Positions 22,667 to 34,025 of a stretch of 64,000 nt of DNA are shown piece by piece (positions within the stretch are counted from its first letter, which is position 1; each line of letters begins with the position of its first letter). The translations under genes and the position numbers were made by a program. The stretch covers positions 1,364,001 to 1,428,000 of the forward strand of contig JADWQD010000010.1 of the NCBI GenBank assembly GCA_016110215.1, written 5' to 3'. Source of the DNA: Capronia americana (lineage: Eukaryota; Ascomycota; Eurotiomycetes; Chaetothyriales; Herpotrichiellaceae). The notes below the pieces were generated by a model, which was not told where the DNA came from, made no database searches, and was given only the letters and a program-made list of their open reading frames with translations.

Positions 22667-23173
22667 ATGGGGCACCCGGCAACCGATGCCCCCAGTCCAC
22701 CGCTACCCATCTTCCAACCCCTCCGACAACTGCCACGTTCTAGTGTTTCTAACATCTTACAAGAGTTGAGAACTATGGAGCGGAAGTCATTTGCTGCCAA
22801 CGAGGTCTTTAATTTCGCGGACAAAATTGTCCAGCAGCGTAATATGGAGGTATTTGTCGGCATTAACCACCAGGCAACACAGCCCAGGGTTGTCGCCTAT
22901 GCTGTTTGTGTGACTTCCAATCGCCGTCTCCTTCTGCACAAGATTTGCGTTTCGATAGAATTCCGACGCCGCGGAATCGGCTCTCTGCTACTGGAGACTC
23001 TCATCGGCGACGCAAAGCGTCGGTTCTGCCGCGGCATTGACCTTTGGGTCGATGAGGCTAACCAGGCCGCCAAAGACTTGTACTCCAAACACGGCTTCAG
23101 TGTGCAAGAAATTGTCCCAGATTACTACTCACCTGGCAGAAATGGAGTCAAAATGTCCCTCGTTCTGATGTGA
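22667..23173 (+). CDS. GNAT-family N-acetyltransferase
   Basis: Single exon, 168 residues from the ATG at 22667 (an in-frame ATG at 22565 would add 34 residues with poor character). The acetyl-CoA pocket is LLLHKICVSIEFRRRGIGSL (RxxGxG), followed by DLWVDEANQAAKDLYSKHGF, the AARxLYxKxGF-type element. The closest general resemblance is to protein N-terminal or polyamine-like GNATs such as the NAA50 type. The substrate is unknown. The location of the protein is probably cytosolic. Confidence 0.85.
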   Translation: MGHPATDAPSPPLPIFQPLRQLPRSSVSNILQELRTMERKSFAANEVFNFADKIVQQRNMEVFVGINHQATQPRVVAYAVCVTSNRRLLLHKICVSIEFRRRGIGSLLLETLIGDAKRRFCRGIDLWVDEANQAAKDLYSKHGFSVQEIVPDYYSPGRNGVKMSLVLM

Positions 23174-23427
23174 TTGACGTGCGAATATGTTCCGGCAGGA
23201 GGCTTTGCACATTCCCTCGCGGACCAGCCCCTTGCAGGCTTTATCACTTGTCGGATTCCGACCAGCCCCTCGACAATTCCAATATTATCCAGTACTAGCA
23301 GTCGCGTCATGTCGCGCACGCGTTTAGTAGGTCGTCGAGTTCGGACGGTTGAACCATCTATTCTTTTGTTCAGAGAGAATTCACCTTCTATCGCAGCATG
23401 CATTCTTCCCAGCAACAGGCCATATGA

Positions 23428-26274
23428 ATGCATTTCACTGGGATCAGAAAGCCTTTGCTGGCATCGTCATTTCTATCGGCGTTATGCCTTGTCACAGCTG
23501 CGCCGCAGCTGGCATTCCCTATCAATTCACAAGTCCCTCCGGTTGCCTATGTATCTCAGCCATACAATTTTGTCTTCGCCGCGACAACCTTCGTCTCGAG
23601 CGCTCCGCAGATCTCCTATACGATCGCAAATGGCCCGAAGTGGCTCGATCTTGACAGCACCTCCCGCAAATTCTCGGGTGTGCCTGATGGTGACGAAGTG
23701 GGTGCGGCAACTTTCCAGCTTGTCGCCTCGGACTCGACAGGGCAGATATCGACAAGCGTCACTTTCGTGGTCGCTGAGATCCCAGACGTGTATAGCGGTG
23801 CGAGCATACTTCCTCAGCTAGAACGCAGCGGTGCGACTTCCTCACCCAACTCCCTGCTCGCACATCCGCAAGAACCTTTCAACATTACTTTCGGGGAGGA
23901 TGCCTTTCATGGGACTGGCCCTGAAACGAGATACTATGCCGTTTCTGCAAACAATACACCTCTGCCTCCGTGGGTGCAGTTTGACGGATCGGAACTGTCG
24001 TTTTCAGGTACAACTCCTGCATTGGTCTCCTCCTTGGCCGGCCCCCAGACATACGAACTAAGACTTATTGCGTCAAACGTACCTGGATTTGCCGAAGCAG
24101 CAATCGATTTCAACATTGTCGTTAGCCGGCGAGTGCTTGGGTTTTCGACCGCGTCCCAGACCGTCAACATCTCCTCTGGTGTTCCCTTTCGGTCCGCATC
24201 ATTCCGATCCTTCCTCAGCCTGGATGGCATGCCTGTCGCAGATGATCAGCTGGCAAGTGTCAATGCGGATGTTCCGACGTGGGTCGAATTCGACCAGAGC
24301 CAGTTGTCGTTGACCGGGACTCCCGATATATCCGCCAATGCTACCATCACAATCAGCGTTACGGATATCTATGGCGATATCGCCCACGCCACCATCTTTC
24401 TGCACAGTTCGGCGGACCGAAACGAGTCCTTAGGAACTCTTGCAGTTCTCAATGTGACAGCCGGAGAACACTTTTCGTACACTTTGGCTACTCCTTCGTT
24501 CTCCCCCTCGGTCCAAGCGACAGCGGACCTGGGTGACGCAGACAGCTGGCTTACCTTCGACCCTGTGACCTGGACTCTGTCCGGCCAAGTTCCATCAGAT
24601 CACTATGCCCAGACGCTAGATATTCGATTCACGTTTGAGAATACAGCATCAACTGCCACGGGAGATGTCGTACTGCACCTACTGCGAGGCATGGGAGCAA
24701 CGGCCGCCACCTCGACGCATGTTTCAGAGACACAGACTCTTCCGCAAGCCAGCGCGACGAGCAAAGATCCCTTGCCAACTATCGGCCCGAGCCAACAGAA
24801 AACGAGCAACAGGCACACCTTGTACATCGTACTCGCCGTTGTCTTGTCCGTACTTGCAGTTTGTCTCCTGCTTCTTCTAATTTTGTGCTGTGTGCGGAGG
24901 AAGAAGCAGAGTAAACGACAGACGAGCAAGACTTCCGTTGAGGATAGTCCTGGGTCTGGTGAAGGTCATGGGCGAGAACCTTCCACACGAACTGTGTTAT
25001 CTACCGAAATCTTGGGACTTGTTAATCCCCAGAGACCAGCGCCTCCCAGGCCTCCCAGACTCGATCTTGTATGGTCAAATGACTCGTTGCGAGAGCCTAG
25101 ACAGAGACTGTCAGCTGCAGCCCGACCTGGGCCACTTTCTCAGCACCGGATTTCACAGATCTTTGCGGATGATCCGGGTCTGGCTACTGTCACTGCGACC
25201 CCTAGCCAAGCTGCAAATACCGCAGACCCTGAACAGATAGCAGATCATACCCCTGGGGCTGCGCCAGTCGACCAGAGCGCGCCGCTTCAGGGCCCTCCGT
25301 CACCAGTCGTCACCAGATCTTCCATAGCAGGCCGCCGAAGCACAAACAGACGTTCTTTCAGATTGAGCCAACAGAGTATCCTGCCAGCCATAGTAGGGTT
25401 ACCAGACCGAAGAAGTGGTGCCGGACACGGCGCTGGTATACTCTTGCCTCCGGCTGCTACCTCAAGCCGCATGTCCTGGCGAGATACTTGGACATCGAAC
25501 CCATCGACTGACCCCCGCAGGACGACGGTGGTCCTAGAATCGTTCCCGGCGCCTCCTGGAGACGGATCAAATCCAGCCAAGAGCCCTCCTAGAACGAAGA
25601 AACCAATCCCGTCATTACGAGTTGTCTCCGAGGGTGCCGATGACGCAATGTCTTTCGAGGAACAGCGTCAGAAGTGGCACACGGAACGTGCAAGAGCGAG
25701 GTTGGAAGGGATCTCACGATTTTCCAACGGAGGGTCGGCCGCTCTGACCCCCACTAGGACGTTGTGGCGGGTAAGGAGCGATGCAACGGACAATTGTGAA
25801 CCACCAAAGTCAATCAGAAGGCCCAACATGGTTGGCGCACGCTCACATGAGCGCTCATGGTCCCAATGGTCAGGAACTGGACCGGCAGCCCGGGGGTCTT
25901 CACAAGCGAGGAGTCCGTCAGTCTCACATATTCTCAGTGGGCCGATGTCAAGGAGCAGGCCCAGTATTGCGAGCACCGACCAGTTCGAGTCGGTCACATC
26001 CTCGGACAGTCAATGGGAAGATGATGATGATCTGGTGGTCGAAGAAACCCAGCAAGGATTAAGACGGTGGCAGACAGATAACCGCTCACAAGCATCACCA
26101 CGTCTGCCGTTCAGCCCAGTTCCTGCTTCGAGGCAGAACTCGGCCAGGAGGAGTGCCAGCGATGACCACTGGCAACACAAGCTGGTGGCGGACAGGAGAC
26201 AGCATGTCAGTGTTGAAGAGGGAGGGCTGAAGAGATCGTACGGCAGCCAAAGAGGAAGCTTTCGTTTTCTTTGA
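23428..26274 (+). CDS. AXL2: AXL2-like transmembrane polarity protein with cadherin-like domains
   Basis: Intronless, 948 residues. A signal peptide (LLASSFLSALCLVTAAP, residues about 10-26) precedes three to four cadherin-like (CADG/He_PIG) modules. Their repeated pattern is W-x-x-F/L-D followed by FSG(T/V)P: KWLDLDSTSRKFSGVP, WVQFDGSELSFSGTTP, WVEFDQSQLSLTGTP and WLTFDPVTWTLSGQVP. One membrane helix lies at about residues 465-487, then a long Ser/Arg/Pro-rich cytosolic tail of about 460 residues. This matches the architecture of Axl2/BUD10, which marks axial bud sites in yeast and acts in septation or conidiation in filamentous fungi. Orthology is inferred from architecture. Confidence 0.85.
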   Translation: MHFTGIRKPLLASSFLSALCLVTAAPQLAFPINSQVPPVAYVSQPYNFVFAATTFVSSAPQISYTIANGPKWLDLDSTSRKFSGVPDGDEVGAATFQLVASDSTGQISTSVTFVVAEIPDVYSGASILPQLERSGATSSPNSLLAHPQEPFNITFGEDAFHGTGPETRYYAVSANNTPLPPWVQFDGSELSFSGTTPALVSSLAGPQTYELRLIASNVPGFAEAAIDFNIVVSRRVLGFSTASQTVNISSGVPFRSASFRSFLSLDGMPVADDQLASVNADVPTWVEFDQSQLSLTGTPDISANATITISVTDIYGDIAHATIFLHSSADRNESLGTLAVLNVTAGEHFSYTLATPSFSPSVQATADLGDADSWLTFDPVTWTLSGQVPSDHYAQTLDIRFTFENTASTATGDVVLHLLRGMGATAATSTHVSETQTLPQASATSKDPLPTIGPSQQKTSNRHTLYIVLAVVLSVLAVCLLLLLILCCVRRKKQSKRQTSKTSVEDSPGSGEGHGREPSTRTVLSTEILGLVNPQRPAPPRPPRLDLVWSNDSLREPRQRLSAAARPGPLSQHRISQIFADDPGLATVTATPSQAANTADPEQIADHTPGAAPVDQSAPLQGPPSPVVTRSSIAGRRSTNRRSFRLSQQSILPAIVGLPDRRSGAGHGAGILLPPAATSSRMSWRDTWTSNPSTDPRRTTVVLESFPAPPGDGSNPAKSPPRTKKPIPSLRVVSEGADDAMSFEEQRQKWHTERARARLEGISRFSNGGSAALTPTRTLWRVRSDATDNCEPPKSIRRPNMVGARSHERSWSQWSGTGPAARGSSQARSPSVSHILSGPMSRSRPSIASTDQFESVTSSDSQWEDDDDLVVEETQQGLRRWQTDNRSQASPRLPFSPVPASRQNSARRSASDDHWQHKLVADRRQHVSVEEGGLKRSYGSQRGSFRFL

Positions 26275-26789
26275 CCTTGGCTCACAGCCCGGCCAAGCGA
26301 TAGCCGTAAAAGTAGAATCCACGACGTATCTGCACACAGTTGAATTGCACTTTTAGATCGAGCAGTTGGGGATGAGGAAAGAGTGAGGCTGTGACGGGTG
26401 AGTGACTGATTGAGTGGATGGAATTTCTTAGTCAGGAATCGGTGGTGATGCCATTTTGCCCTGAGCAACAATCGCCTGCACCAACTTTACCAGCCCACCT
26501 TCTCATACTCGGATCCTCTTTTGCTTGAACGGCACTTTCTCATCACTGCACGCAACCCTCTGATAGCGAGCAATAAGACTACCGTTTACTCAGGTTACCA
26601 TCTGTATCGTCCTTTGCTGCATGCGGCAGCCGTGCATATCTCGTTACGTTACAGCAGAGCCTGCGTTTCCTCTTGTTCTAGGCCCTTGACCTGCCACACG
26701 CTGCACGCCGCCCACTTGTGAGATCGTCTACAGAGGGTATATGAGCACCGTCACACTCAACCCGAGTCAGAAAGCGAAGAACTGCCAGC
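26275..26789. other. Intergenic region upstream of the PP2C gene
   Basis: Contains the AXL2-like 3' UTR and the PP2C promoter and leader. No gene is seen. Confidence 0.5.
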
Positions 26790-28580
26790 ATGGGTCAGAC
26801 GCTGTCAGAACCAGTCGTCGAAAAGGTGCGCTCTCCATTGATGCACTTACTGATGCTTGGAAGAGGTCCCCTGCAGTTGCGCACACCCTTGTGGCGAATG
26901 CGATCACACCGGATCGTGGTCTCTTCGTCTCAACACAGCCCCCCGCTATAGATCTGGACACGCCGGCTGACACATTTACTTGACAGATCTCCGATAGCGG
27001 CGCCGATGACTGTGTTTATTATGGCCTCTCGGCCATGCAGGGATGGCGTATAAGCATGGAAGATGCGCACGCCGCCGTGCTCGACCTACAACCAGAAGGA
27101 AAGAGCAAACCCCCGCAGGCTGCCGCTCCAGACAAACGGTTAGCCTATTTCGGGGTCTACGATGGTCATGGAGGAGAAAAAGTCGCGCAGTTTGCGGGAG
27201 AAAATATCCACAAGATTGTTGCAAAACAAGACGCATTCGCCAAGGGTGACATTGAACAAGCTCTGAAAGACGGCTTTCTAGCCACGGATCGAGCCATTCT
27301 CAATGGTACGCATCGTGTTTAACGATGATGCCGTTTGACCTGCTAAAGCCCTGCCCAGATGCACGATACGAAGACGAGGTGTCCGGATGCACCGCCTCTG
27401 TCGGCATCATATCGAAAGATAAGATCTGGGTGGTGTGTACAAATTCCTGTGCCTCCTCGTTTACGCGACTCACATGTTGCAGGCCAATGCTGGAGACTCG
27501 CGCTCTGTCCTCGGCGTCAAGGGGAGAGCTAAGCCTCTGTCTTTCGACCACAAGCCTCAGAACGAAGGTACATGCTCCTCCGTGCATCAACCCCTGCGCC
27601 AAGCTGACACAAGGACAGGAGAGAAGGCTCGTATAAGTGCCGCAGGTGGTTTCGTTGACTTTGGTCGAGTCAATGGCAACCTTGCACTGTCACGTGCCAT
27701 CGGAGACTTCGAGTTCAAGAAGAGTGCCGATCTTTCGCCCGAGCAGCAGATTGTTACGGCCTTCCCCGATGTGATCACACATGAGATCTCTCCCGACGAC
27801 GAGTTCTTGGTCATTGCTTGTGATGGTAACAGCTCACTTTTCGGCTTCGATGGTGGGCGCCACGCTGACAGTGAACAGGAATCTGGGATTGCCAGTCGTC
27901 GCAAGCGGTGATCGAGTTCGTGCGAAGAGGAATTGCCGCCAAGCAAGAATTACACTCTATTTGTGAGAACATGATGGACAACTGCCTTGCATCCAACAGT
28001 GAGACCGGCGGCGTCGGTTGCGACAACATGACCATGATCGTCATCGCTCTTCTGAACGGCAAGACCAAAGAGCAGTGGTATGAGATGATCGGCAAACGAG
28101 TAGCAGACGGTGATGGTCCCTGTGCGCCACCAGAGTACGGCAAGTCCAGCCTCGAATCCGAAAAGACCAAGTCTCCTCTAATACACAATAGCTGAATTCC
28201 GTGGACCCGGTGTCCGTCATCAATTCGACCACGACAGCCCGGATGAGTATGAGCTGGATTTAGACCATCGACCGAGGGGCTTTGGAGGTCGGAGTGGGAG
28301 GATCATCTTGCTTGGAGATGGAACAGAAGTACTGACGGACTCAGATGACACGGAAATGTTCGATCACAGCGAAGAAGATAAAGACGCCGCAAACCAGGTC
28401 AAGAAGGGCACCCCGGATACGTCAGACGTTGACTCGGCTCGGGGTGAGCGAGAGGGTACACCAGCACCTCAGTCAGCCAGTGATGAGTCGAAAGGATCAA
28501 GTCAGCATGATGCCTCCCATGGCAAGGACACCGAAATCGAAGCGGTAGCAAACGAAACGACGGCGAATAAAGTTGCCTGA
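26790..28580 (+). CDS. PTC2: PP2C serine/threonine phosphatase (Ptc2/Ptc3 type)
   Basis: Seven exons: 26790-26825, 26987-27305, 27359-27432, 27483-27567, 27619-27825, 27879-28139 and 28192-28580, giving 456 residues. The PPM metal-site motifs are present: MEDAHAAV (Glu37, Asp38), FGVYDGHGG (Asp71), SGCTASVGI, ANAGDSRSVL, FLVIACDGIWD and GCDNMTMIVI. The N-terminus MGQTLSEP fits an N-myristoylation signal and matches Ptc2/3. The last intron, 28140-28191, begins GCAAGT: only this GC-AG intron gives the family sequence CAPPEYAEFRGPG. The acidic tail is typical of Ptc2/3, which dampens stress MAPK and checkpoint signalling in yeast. Confidence 0.92.
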
Positions 28581-29426
28581 TGGCGAGATGCAAGGAGGCT
28601 CCGGGGCAGACAGGCAGATCTTTTTCTACCACGACTAGCGATACCCTTGTCGTCCACGCATTGATGAAGAGTATCTAGCATGCATGACATCGGTTTAGAA
28701 GCACCTGAGGAGCCTGTCCGTTGAGTTTCTTCGTGCCGCGATTGTGTTCATATTGTCGTGACGCGGCAAGGAACACAACAGCAGCTCTATACCACTATTT
28801 CGCCTCTTTGAAGGCAGGGCGTGCAGGACTACGTTACGCGTCCTGGTGTTGCGACTGAACCCGCCACGGGGTTGACAGCAGATATGAGTTGGCATGAGCA
28901 AACAAGCATTTCGTATTCCCCAGTGACATCCAATCGCAAATGGAAAGCAGAGCGATCTGTGACGTTGGACTTGCAGCTTCCTCTCCAAGGCGAACCCGTG
29001 CCGTCGTCGTCTCGAGGCAGGGTAGGAAGGGAGACGCACATGCCCAGCTGCTGGTCGCTTCCCGCCTGTGACGGCATCACCAACTTGCCAACAACAGGTT
29101 TTCTATTTCCCCATGGCACATTTTTATTTACCATGGCGATTGCTGCGAGGCGAGCAGCTTACGAAGTGCTGTGTAGACCCAACCCTCTGACCACATCTCT
29201 CCATTGCCAGTCTGCTCTCCGCCGATAATCCTGATCACGCACACTCCAACTATTGGATCCATTTCGCTTCACACGTCCCCGAAATTGTTGTCTGACTGCG
29301 GAGCTTGGCACAGATCGTTCCAACTTTCTTTCTTGACGTGCTCCAGGAAACGTTTCCTGTTGCTGCTTCGTCCAGAGTCCCGGAACTGTCTTTCGAAATC
29401 AACAGTTTTTGTTCTACCTCTCAAAC
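28581..29426. other. Intergenic region upstream of PCT1
   Basis: Holds the PP2C 3' UTR and the PCT1 promoter, with a T/C-rich leader after about 29240. A 101-codon minus-strand frame (28829-29134) is featureless. Nothing else is seen. Confidence 0.45.
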
Positions 29427-31031
29427 ATGTCTTCTCCGTCGTCAGCTTCATCCGCAAAGCGAAAGAGGATGACCGCTAATGCCGATCTCCAACCATCCTC
29501 ACGCGATGCGTCGGGCGAAGAGCTGGCCGATTCTCCCTCGCATAACTTGCGGAATCGCAAGCACACCTCAAGTAATTCAATGGACGGCAATGTCCCGCCT
29601 AGCAAACGAGCACGCACGCGGTCAAACGCAAAGCCGCTCGAGTCGAATGGGTCCCCTGGGCCAGACGCTACGCACGACGATGCTGCTGAACCCTCGAGCG
29701 CCACCCCGGACAGCGATGAGGAGCAGGCGCTCAAGAGACAGAGTAAAATTACAAGTTCCTCGACGAAAGCCATCGTCGCTGGCGACCATGGTACCATGAA
29801 GGACGCTGGCAAAGCTGGAATGAGAGATCCCGTGGGAGGATACAAGACCAATCCGCCGCCTGTGGGTAGGCCCGTCAGAGTCTACGCTGATGGCGTGTTC
29901 GATCTGTTCCACCTGGGGTAAGCTAGAGGACCGCCTCCTGCAAATATTCGCTAACTTTGTGCAAAGGCACATGCGGCAGCTCGAACAAGCAAAGACAGCC
30001 TTTCCAGACACCTACCTGATTGTCGGAGTTACGGGAGATGCAGAGACGCACAAGAGAAAAGGTTTGACCGTGCTCACCGGCGCAGAAAGAGCAGAAACAC
30101 TCCGCCATTGCAGATGGGTCGACGAAGTCATTCCAAATTGTCCCTGGATCGTCACCCCCGAATTTCTCGAGAAGCATAAGATTGACTACGTGGCTCACGA
30201 CGATGAGCCTTACGGCGCAGATGAAGGAGACGACATCTACGCACCCATCAAGAAAGAGGGCAAGTTCCTCGTCACGCAACGCACGGAAGGTGTCTCGACG
30301 ACTGGAATCATCACTAAGATTGTCCGCGACTACGAGAAATACATTGTGAGGCAACTCAAGAGAGGAACCAGCCGCCAGGAACTCAACATAAGCTGGCTCA
30401 AGAAAAACGAGTTGGACCTGAAAAGACACATGCAGGAACTACGAGACAGTGTCAAGTCCAACTGGATCACCGCCGGCGGAGAAATCTCACGGGACTTACG
30501 CTCGTTTTGGACGAACGCCAATTCTCGACCGGCAAGCCCAGCTCCGTTTAACAGACAGCTGAGCGAAGGTGTCCTGAGGAGTCCGACCAGTGGCCTGAGT
30601 GTCGTCGAGCAGCTGAAGCAGTTGGAAGCCGGTCATGGCGACAAGAGAAGCGTATCCCCTGGTAGACTCAGTAGGAGCGAGGACTTTGCCGCGGGGTACA
30701 GCTTAGGATTGATCGGCGGTGTCAAATCATGGGTAAGCATAACCATTGAGACCCCAATCGGGGATATCATTCAGATTTTGGAGCCCATTTGCTGACATGA
30801 GCACTGCAGATGATGCGTGGCCAACGAGCGCTACGAGATAGTCAGGCTCCAAGTCCGGACGGGAGTGAGGACGACGAGGCTAGGAGTCCTGTCAGCAATG
30901 ATGGGAATGATCGCGACGCCGTCACTATCACTCTGACGCCTCCTGTTGGGTTTGGGAGAGGTCGAAAGGGAAACACTGCTAAGGACGATCCTCAAGAACC
31001 TAGGCGAGAAGCTTTGGATGTCTTGCATTGA
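29427..31031 (+). CDS. PCT1: Choline-phosphate cytidylyltransferase
   Basis: Three exons, 29427-29917, 29967-30732 and 30810-31031, give 492 residues. The first intron splits the nucleotidyltransferase signature, restored as YADGVFDLFHLGHMRQLEQA (HxGH at His162-His165). Later motifs are VDEVIPNCPW, KIDYVAHDDEPY and RTEGVSTTGIITKIVRDYE, all characteristic of CCT. A basic N-terminus (KRKR, SKRAR) could be a nuclear signal. After the catalytic domain lie an amphipathic lipid-binding region and a Ser-rich tail. The enzyme makes CDP-choline from CTP and phosphocholine, the controlling step of the Kennedy pathway for phosphatidylcholine. Confidence 0.95.
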
Positions 31032-31788
31032 TTTCGCGCCGCGAGCACACGGCGTTTTCTGCTCTCAGCCCGTTCTTGGCGCGAAGACTGAGCAACGACT
31101 CGCTCTCATTCATTTCCTGGGTCGACATGCCCTAAATTCCGTATGTTTCCATCAAATTTGCTGTTGTCAGACATAGTGAGAGCATGGGGATTGGCGCACG
31201 GCATGGAAAAGCACACGCGGGCATGGAGAGCATCACTTTGGGGAGCTTTTGTGCTGGTGTTAGACAAGGCTTGTATCGATAAACACCATCAAAAGTATGT
31301 GTGTTGCTCGAGCGACAAAATACCTTTTACTGATGCTCATGACCGACGTAAAGAAATGCTCATGTGCAGCGGTGGAGCGACCAGGGCGTGTGTGTGGTGT
31401 ATCGTTTTTCATGTTCTGCCGGAATCAAATTCGCAGTGTCTATCGACCCTAGCTTTGAGAGTCCACCTGCAGACATCTCTATGTCCTGCATTGACTTGAT
31501 GTTCTGTGCAAGATGGGAAAGTGTACCTTGTGGATGCGGTACACAGTTATCTCCAGCCGACTTGAAGTTGCTCAGAGCCCCGTTCCATCTTCCGGATCCA
31601 GTCCTCATCAGACGAGTCCTTCAATCTCTCGTTCGTTGACTGATTGATACCTGCACCACCACCACCGCTAGACCGAGGTACAGATAAAGGTAAGTTTTCG
31701 TCGGGGCATTGCATCTCTTATCTCGGCATGCTCTGCCCTTCCGCCTCCCACCTTCACGACTCCAATTCCACTCCACTGGTAAAATTGT
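31032..31788. other. Convergent 3' intergenic region
   Basis: Between the 3' ends of PCT1 and RPS23. No gene, repeat or RNA is recognised. Confidence 0.5.
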
Positions 31789-32409
31789 CTATGATCGCGG
31801 CTTCTCCTTCTTCTCCTTCCACAGCGCACTCAGACCCACTCCCGAGACCTTGACCACCTTGAACCGCACACCGGGGATATCACCCTTGGCCTTGCCCTTA
31901 CGACCGAACCCAGCGAGCAGGACCTCGTCGTTCTCGTCCACGAAGTTGAGACAGCCGTCGTTAGGCACTACCATGCACAACGTATTAGTATGAGTGAACC
32001 TCTCTCAGGAGACGTGATAGAAGAATTTTCTTTTCTGCAACCCCAGTCCTTGTTTCTCCCCCATCTTTCCACTTCTCTCAATATGTGTTTTGTGCATTGT
32101 GTTGTTTTGGAAATGTAAGAACAAGAACGCAAACAGGATAGACGTACCGAACGCGGTCACCTTCTTTCCATTCTTGATCAACTGCACGCGCACGCACTTT
32201 CGGATGGCCGAGTTGGGCTGCTTGGCTTCGACGCCGACTTTTTCCAGAACAATGCCTTTGGCGTGCGAGGAGCCGCCGAAGGGCGAGGACTTGTAGGCTG
32301 TGCCGAGGAGGCGCTTCTTGTAGTGCAGGTCTGCCCAACGGCCTTCTTTGCGGGCGGCGACGAGCTTGCGGGCCGCGTTGAGACCACGGGGTTTGCCTCT
32401 GTTTGTCAT
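31789..32409 (-). CDS. RPS23: 40S ribosomal protein S23 (uS12)
   Basis: Two exons, 32148-32409 and 31789-31967, give 146 residues, one more than is usual. The 180-nt intron lies after KNGKKVTAF and splices to VPNDGCLNFVDENDEVLLAG. The sequence includes KQPNSAIRKCVRVQLIKNGK, the decoding-centre loop whose proline is hydroxylated in eukaryotes, and ends GLSALWKEKKEKPRS as in other fungi. The N-terminus MTNRGKPRGLN differs slightly from the common MGKGKPRG form. It is part of the small ribosomal subunit near the A-site and governs decoding accuracy. It is divergent from the coiled-coil gene. Confidence 0.97.
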
Positions 32410-32969
32410 TTCTGCGTGGGGAAGTTTGTCAGTTTATTGTGCGAGGGGAGGCCAAGGGTAGGGTAGGGTGAGGTGATGAAGATTTGGTGATCGAGCTCAG
32501 GTTTCGAGTGAAGAAGGGATTCTTGGGAGGGGGAGGCGAGAGAGTGCGTATGTCTGCGAAAGGCAATGTTTGGTGATGCAAGGACCGGGGCAAGATCGAA
32601 CGTACTGGCTTCTGTGACAAGCAGGTGGTTGATGAGAGTAGATGGGGTTGACGGCGCTGAAAGATCGACTGTGCGAAGCGGCGACGATATTGAAAGTAGA
32701 TTTCGAAAAGTGGAGTGGTGCGATGCCAAGACGAAGTTGCGCTTGGGTTCGAGTTCGGTGGAACACCTACACAGTTACTTAGTACGGCGAAGTGATGCTG
32801 CATTTCCGCAGTTGATCGTTCCCCCACACCTTCTAGTCTTGCATAGTAATGTTCAGCAATTGTATTTACTGTCTCTTGTACTCCAGACCTCCATGACAGA
32901 AACGTAGTCTTGGGTATAAAGGCGAGAGCACCGCTCTCAGCCCAAGCCCACCGCGACCCTCTCGCAATC
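32410..32969. promoter_or_regulatory. Bidirectional promoter region, RPS23 and the coiled-coil gene
   Basis: 560 bp between divergent start codons. A long RPS23 leader is likely. Minus-strand frames here (for example 32429-32995) are leader shadows. A TATAAA word at 32916-32921 lies 49 nt upstream of the plus-strand start. Confidence 0.5.
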
Positions 32970-34025
32970 ATGGCCTCACACAGTGTGCCTCGCAAGCCGC
33001 CTCAGCTCGAACTCCCCAGCGCGACCTCGTCCCTCGAACGGCCCAAACTCACCACCACCAACACCCGCAATACAGCGCACCGCCTCCCCCCGCCCGCGCT
33101 TTTCCAAGGCCCACCGTCAAAGAACGCCTCGCACATCTCTCTTGTCTTACCCACCGACCGCGTCCCGGGTGCTCCCTCCGCCGAAACGGAAAATGCAGGC
33201 CAGCAACACCGGATGCTCCGCCCGTCGCGCGTCCCTGCCGCCTCCTCCTTCTCGGGCCCCGGTTCCGGCCACCTGCATCACCATGCCCCCGGCGGGGGGG
33301 CAGCCACCGCCGAAGACGATCGCGCCGAACAGCTCTGGGCGGATATGCAAAAGACGCTGGCCGACGTGGAACTCTCCGCCATGAACACGTCGCACGTCTT
33401 CGGCCCAAGCCATCTGCACGCGCTGGAGGACCTGCGCACAGCCCAGCTCTCGCTCGCGCAGACATGGGCGAAGACCGAAGCCGATGAACTGCTCGAGCAC
33501 GACTTTGACACCACGAGCAGGAACGAAGCCAATGTGGGGGATGCGTTGGAGGCGAAGAACTCGGCCGCGACAGCCACGCTTACGCCAATGCCCACGTCCA
33601 CGCCGAGCACGGGGCGTGCGAAGGGTCAGACCCCGCAGACTGGCTCGTCTCCCGCGACCGCAAAGGACGGGAAGGATGGTAGCAAGCCCAGCGCGTTCAC
33701 GAACAATAAGAACCTCGAGGAGGAGACGGAGCGGGACATCCAGCTTGCGAGGAAGCGGCGCGAGGCCAACGATCGGTACTTCTCGCAGGTCAATCGCGGG
33801 GTGTTGGAGGTGGTGAGTAAGCTTGACGAGGTGGCCGGAGCGATGAGGCGAGTCGAAAGGGAGAGTCGGGAGATCTGGGACGAGAGCACGGACGAGGAGG
33901 ACAACGAGGATGAGAGGACCGGGGGCAGTGAGACCGAGGAAGGTGATGCCGATGGCGAGGGAGGGAGTCTCACGGAACGGTCGGGCCTGACGGACAGTCC
34001 TGTTCCTGTGAGGAAGGATGGATGA
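32970..34025 (+). CDS. Conserved-looking coiled-coil protein of unknown function
   Basis: Single exon, 351 residues from the ATG at 32970. The N-terminal third is Pro/Ser/Ala-rich and probably disordered. A helical stretch follows (EQLWADMQKTLADVELSAMN, then HALEDLRTAQLSLAQTWAKT), then a second low-complexity linker. A charged helix comes next (RDIQLARKRREANDRYFSQV into VLEVVSKLDEVAGAMRRVER), and an acidic tail rich in Glu, Asp and Gly. The two helical blocks look conserved and could form coiled coils. I do not recognise the family. It shares a promoter region with RPS23, which suggests constitutive expression (inference). Confidence 0.75.
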   Translation: MASHSVPRKPPQLELPSATSSLERPKLTTTNTRNTAHRLPPPALFQGPPSKNASHISLVLPTDRVPGAPSAETENAGQQHRMLRPSRVPAASSFSGPGSGHLHHHAPGGGAATAEDDRAEQLWADMQKTLADVELSAMNTSHVFGPSHLHALEDLRTAQLSLAQTWAKTEADELLEHDFDTTSRNEANVGDALEAKNSAATATLTPMPTSTPSTGRAKGQTPQTGSSPATAKDGKDGSKPSAFTNNKNLEEETERDIQLARKRREANDRYFSQVNRGVLEVVSKLDEVAGAMRRVERESREIWDESTDEEDNEDERTGGSETEEGDADGEGGSLTERSGLTDSPVPVRKDG

